From Marinibacterium sp039179965 (GTDB taxonomy: Bacteria > Pseudomonadota > Alphaproteobacteria > Rhodobacterales > Rhodobacteraceae): 8,870 nt of DNA. Below, in pieces: positions 6,455-8,870 of the stretch (the first letter of the stretch is position 1; every line of letters starts with the position of its first letter). Location of the stretch: positions 1 to 8,870 of the forward strand of contig JBCDEC010000197.1 of assembly GCA_039179965.1 (NCBI GenBank), written 5' to 3'. The notes under the pieces are model-generated. The model searched no databases. It was not told where the DNA came from and saw only the letters and a program-made list of their open reading frames with translations. Both the position numbers and the translations under genes were made by a program.

Positions 6455-7224
6455 GTCCTGCGCCTCCGGAACACCACAAGCTCAAGCAGCACCACAGCCG
6501 TGATCGAAATCAGGAAGACAAAGCTGCCAATCGCGTTGAGACGCGGGGACAGACCCGAGCGCAGAAGCGACCAGATCTCCACCGGCAGCGTGACGTCGAA
6601 GCGGGTGAGCAGGAACGCGATGATGAACTCGTCCCAGGACAGCGTGACAGACAGGAAAAAGGCCGCCGCGATCGAGGGCATCAACATGGGAAGAGTGACA
6701 AGGAGGATCACTTGGGTCTCACCCGCGCCGAGGTCGCGGGCCGCGCGCTCGGCGTTGTGCTGCTGTGCGCCCATGGCGGCATAGATGATCGCAAAGGCCA
6801 GCGGCAGGTTGATCACGACATGGCCAATGGCGGCCGTCCACAGCGACTGGCCAATGCCAAGGCGGGTGAGAACGATCAACAGACCGAGACCCACGATCAG
6901 ATAGCTCACGGTCAAGGGTGCGATCAGCAGCGCCCGCATCCAGAAGGCACCGGGCAGGACGTGGCGCGCCAGACCGTAGGCCGCGCCAAAGCCGAGGGCC
7001 ACGGCGACCGCCGAGGAGCCAAGCGCCACAAGCACCGAATTCCGCAGTGCCTCCATCAACCCGTCATCCGACAGGATCTCGCCGTACCAGGTGAGGGACG
7101 GTCCGTTGAACGGCGGCACAGGCAGGCTGCCGCCTTGGAAGGAAAACAGCACCAAGGTTCCCACAGGCAGGTAGATGAAGGTGAAGGCGGCGATGAGATA
7201 GAGCCAGGGGAGCACCCGGCTCAC
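6451..7224 (-). CDS. ABC transporter permease, PotC-like
   Basis: This inner-membrane subunit has 257 residues from a GTG at 7224, within the normal PotC size. Hydrophobic segments lie near residues 5-28, 62-86, 97-120, 132-152, 183-207 and 230-252. The cytoplasmic EAA loop, which docks on the ATPase, is at about 159-184 (ERAARDLGAGETQVILLVTLP, then MLMP). The reading frame is open a further 63 codons to 7413, but that stretch overlaps the other permease and reads as low-complexity Arg/Gly/Ala without any membrane segment. GTG at 7224 gives a GTGA overlap with the upstream stop, the same junction style as elsewhere in the operon. There is no strong ribosome binding site, so translational coupling is likely. 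Confidence 0.9.
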   Translation of the reverse strand: MSRVLPWLYLIAAFTFIYLPVGTLVLFSFQGGSLPVPPFNGPSLTWYGEILSDDGLMEALRNSVLVALGSSAVAVALGFGAAYGLARHVLPGAFWMRALLIAPLTVSYLIVGLGLLIVLTRLGIGQSLWTAAIGHVVINLPLAFAIIYAAMGAQQHNAERAARDLGAGETQVILLVTLPMLMPSIAAAFFLSVTLSWDEFIIAFLLTRFDVTLPVEIWSLLRSGLSPRLNAIGSFVFLISITAVVLLELVVFRRRRT

Positions 7225-8069
7225 AGCCGGTCCAGCCTCAGCCAGCGGGACGAGAGCAGATAGGCCAGCGTCACAATCCCCATCAGCACAATCGCCAGCG
7301 CCGAGGCCAGCGGGAAATCCGCGCGCCGGCCCAGCTGGACCATGATGACCTGTGGCACGGTGAGCTCTGTATTGCCGCCAAGGATCTGTGGCGTCACGTA
7401 GTCTCCGATGCACAACACGAACGTCAGGAAGGCGCCGGTCACGATGCCGGGCAGGGTCAGCGGCAGGATCACATGGCGGAAGGTCTGAAAGGCAGTGGCG
7501 CCCAGATCCATCGCGGCGCGGCGGTAATTGGGCGACAGCTGGATCAGATTGGCATAGATGGTGAGCGTCAGTAGCATCACAAAGAAATGCACGAAACCGG
7601 TGACGGTGGCAAAACGGGTGTTCGCCAGCGTGATGGGTTCAGAGAGCAGGCCCGCCCCGATCAGCGCCTGGTTCACGATACCTTCCCGAGCGAGCACCAG
7701 AAGCCACGCGTAAGACCGCACGACATAAGAGGTCCAGAACGGCAGGATCGCCAGCAAGAGCGCCAGCCTTTGCCAGCGTCGGGGCACCTGAAAGGCGATG
7801 ATCCAGGCCAGCGGATAGGCCAGCAGGACCGAGACGGCGGTGACCGTCAGCGTAATCTCCAACGAGACCAGTATCGCGCGCCAGAGATAGGTTTTCTGGG
7901 CCAGTTCGGCATAGTTTTCAAAGGACACGCCCCAGACAAGCGTGCGGCCTTCAAGCGTGGCCAGGCTCATCGCCCCCATGACCAGCAAAGGCAGGACAAA
8001 GAACGCGATGGTCCATAAAAGGGCCGGGGCGACAAAGCCCCAGCCCGGGTTACGCCATGGGGCGTGCAT
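7221..8069 (-). CDS. ABC transporter permease, PotB-like
   Basis: This inner-membrane permease of 282 residues pairs with the PotC-like subunit. Hydrophobic segments lie near residues 12-36, 68-94, 101-125, 155-175, 205-225 and 257-273. PFWTSYVVRSYAWLLVLARE (110-129) is characteristic of PotB/YdcU-type permeases. The EAA loop is at about 182-207 (YRRAAMDLGATAFQTFRHVI, then LPLTLP). I take the ATG at 8069, whose first base is shared with the upstream stop (TGATG). A GTG one codon earlier at 8072 would give a GTGA overlap and one extra residue. No clear ribosome binding site is seen, consistent with coupled translation from the binding-protein gene. Confidence 0.91.
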   Translation of the reverse strand: MHAPWRNPGWGFVAPALLWTIAFFVLPLLVMGAMSLATLEGRTLVWGVSFENYAELAQKTYLWRAILVSLEITLTVTAVSVLLAYPLAWIIAFQVPRRWQRLALLLAILPFWTSYVVRSYAWLLVLAREGIVNQALIGAGLLSEPITLANTRFATVTGFVHFFVMLLTLTIYANLIQLSPNYRRAAMDLGATAFQTFRHVILPLTLPGIVTGAFLTFVLCIGDYVTPQILGGNTELTVPQVIMVQLGRRADFPLASALAIVLMGIVTLAYLLSSRWLRLDRL

Positions 8070-8870
8070 CACTGCTGGAGTGTTTCGAGCCAGAGATCCT
8101 GCATTTCAATGTCCAGATCCGTAGAGGGCGCCGGATAAAGCTGGGTCAGTGACAGATAGTAGGGCTGACTGTCCCAACGCAGGATGGATTTCTGATCGTC
8201 GCTCAGAACGTCTCCGGCTTTGGAATTGGCCGGCATCCCCCAGAAACAGGAAGAGGTCGCCAGGCGCGCCTGGCCGTCAGGGCTCATGATGTACTTGATG
8301 AACTCCATCGCCAGATCCGGACGTTCCGAACCTTCCACGACACCGATGGACTGGGCCCAGCGGACAGCGCCTTCCTTCGGGATGGTCCATGTCAGTTCGG
8401 GCTGTTCCGAGGCCAGAACGGCGGTCAGCCATTCGCCGCCTCCGACAACAATGTCGACTTCACCGGTGGCCAGCGCGGTCTGCGCTGCGACCACACCCGC
8501 AACCGAAGCGGCACGTGCGCGCATCGTCGAAAGCACGCTGCCGATGGGCTCCAGACTGGCGCTGTCGATATCCGCCGTGGGGATGTCCGACGCGATTGCC
8601 GCAAGGCCCATCACCGGCAGGTAGTAGTCATATATTGAAATCCGGCCGTCGTATTTCTCGGCCCAGACGGTGGACAGGCTGTCCATATCCGCGGGATCGA
8701 CCTTTTCGGAATTGTAGGAGATCGTGTTGTAGCCGAATTTTTCAGTGACCGCATAGGTCACTCCGTCCACGGCGTTGTTCTCTGCCATGACGACTTCGGG
8801 GAAGATATCCGCCATCGGCAGACCGGAGGTGTCGAGCGGCGCCAGGATGTCTGCCTCGACCGCGCGGAAA
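8069..8870 (-). CDS. Periplasmic solute-binding protein of a polyamine-type ABC importer (5' partial)
   Basis: The frame stays open to the right edge of the window, giving 266 visible residues plus stop; the signal peptide and N-terminal lobe start lie outside. The visible part begins FRAVEADILAPLDTSGLP and contains the PotD-like hinge and pocket region: VTEKFGYNTISYNSEKV, a VDIVVGGGEWL segment, the PKEGAVRW stretch shared with spermidine/putrescine-binding proteins, and the late alpha-helical LAMEFIKYIMSPDGQARLA. The protein would capture the solute in the periplasm and deliver it to the two permeases. Its TGA overlaps the start of the PotB-like gene. The family is clear. The exact ligand (spermidine, putrescine or another amine or amino-acid derivative) cannot be read from the sequence. 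Confidence 0.88.
   Translation of the reverse strand, partial: FRAVEADILAPLDTSGLPMADIFPEVVMAENNAVDGVTYAVTEKFGYNTISYNSEKVDPADMDSLSTVWAEKYDGRISIYDYYLPVMGLAAIASDIPTADIDSASLEPIGSVLSTMRARAASVAGVVAAQTALATGEVDIVVGGGEWLTAVLASEQPELTWTIPKEGAVRWAQSIGVVEGSERPDLAMEFIKYIMSPDGQARLATSSCFWGMPANSKAGDVLSDDQKSILRWDSQPYYLSLTQLYPAPSTDLDIEMQDLWLETLQQ

Noticed and set aside
5534..6784. Plus-strand frame (416 codons) opposite the ATPase and a permease
   Set aside because: Walker A, signature and Walker B are all on the minus strand. The plus frame is Gln/Arg/His-rich shadow sequence.

Overview
The window is high-GC bacterial chromosomal DNA, densely packed with overlapping genes. It looks like an alphaproteobacterium of the Rhodobacterales (Roseobacter-type). 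The basis is the protein style, the GntR regulator - SIS-type deaminase - nagA order, and a compact polyamine-type ABC operon. The taxon is an inference; no rRNA or other marker is present. I see no tRNA, rRNA, CRISPR array, insertion sequence or phage gene.

Left part, plus strand (1-3462). The first bases are the last codons of a gene resembling a GntR/UTRA regulator. Then come a two-SIS-domain protein, best read as the type II glucosamine-6-phosphate deaminase (NagB-II), and N-acetylglucosamine-6-phosphate deacetylase (NagA), with a 4-base stop/start overlap. Together they turn GlcNAc-6-phosphate into fructose-6-phosphate, acetate and ammonia. After an 85-base gap with two short inverted repeats comes a family III CoA-transferase-fold protein. 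Its active-site residues fit an alpha-methylacyl-CoA racemase. It has its own ribosome binding site and no obvious link to amino-sugar metabolism.

Middle, plus strand (3463-4661). A 127-base gap precedes a DUF389 integral membrane protein of unknown function. A possible 10-codon leader ORF overlaps its start codon.

Right part, minus strand (8870-4680). A five-gene operon is read leftwards: periplasmic solute-binding protein (its start lies beyond the window), two membrane permeases, an ATPase with Walker and signature motifs, and an MBL-fold metallo-hydrolase. Every junction is an overlap or a 2-base gap, so the genes are probably co-transcribed and translationally coupled. The transporter is of the spermidine/putrescine (PotABCD) type. 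The coupled hydrolase suggests, but does not prove, that the imported compound is hydrolysed inside the cell. The operon converges with the DUF389 gene, with only 18 bases between the two stop codons.

Nothing here is clearly a new biological system. The points most worth a second look are the hydrolase welded to the transporter operon, the non-canonical deaminase, the diverged C-terminus of NagA, and the DUF389 gene with its possible leader ORF.
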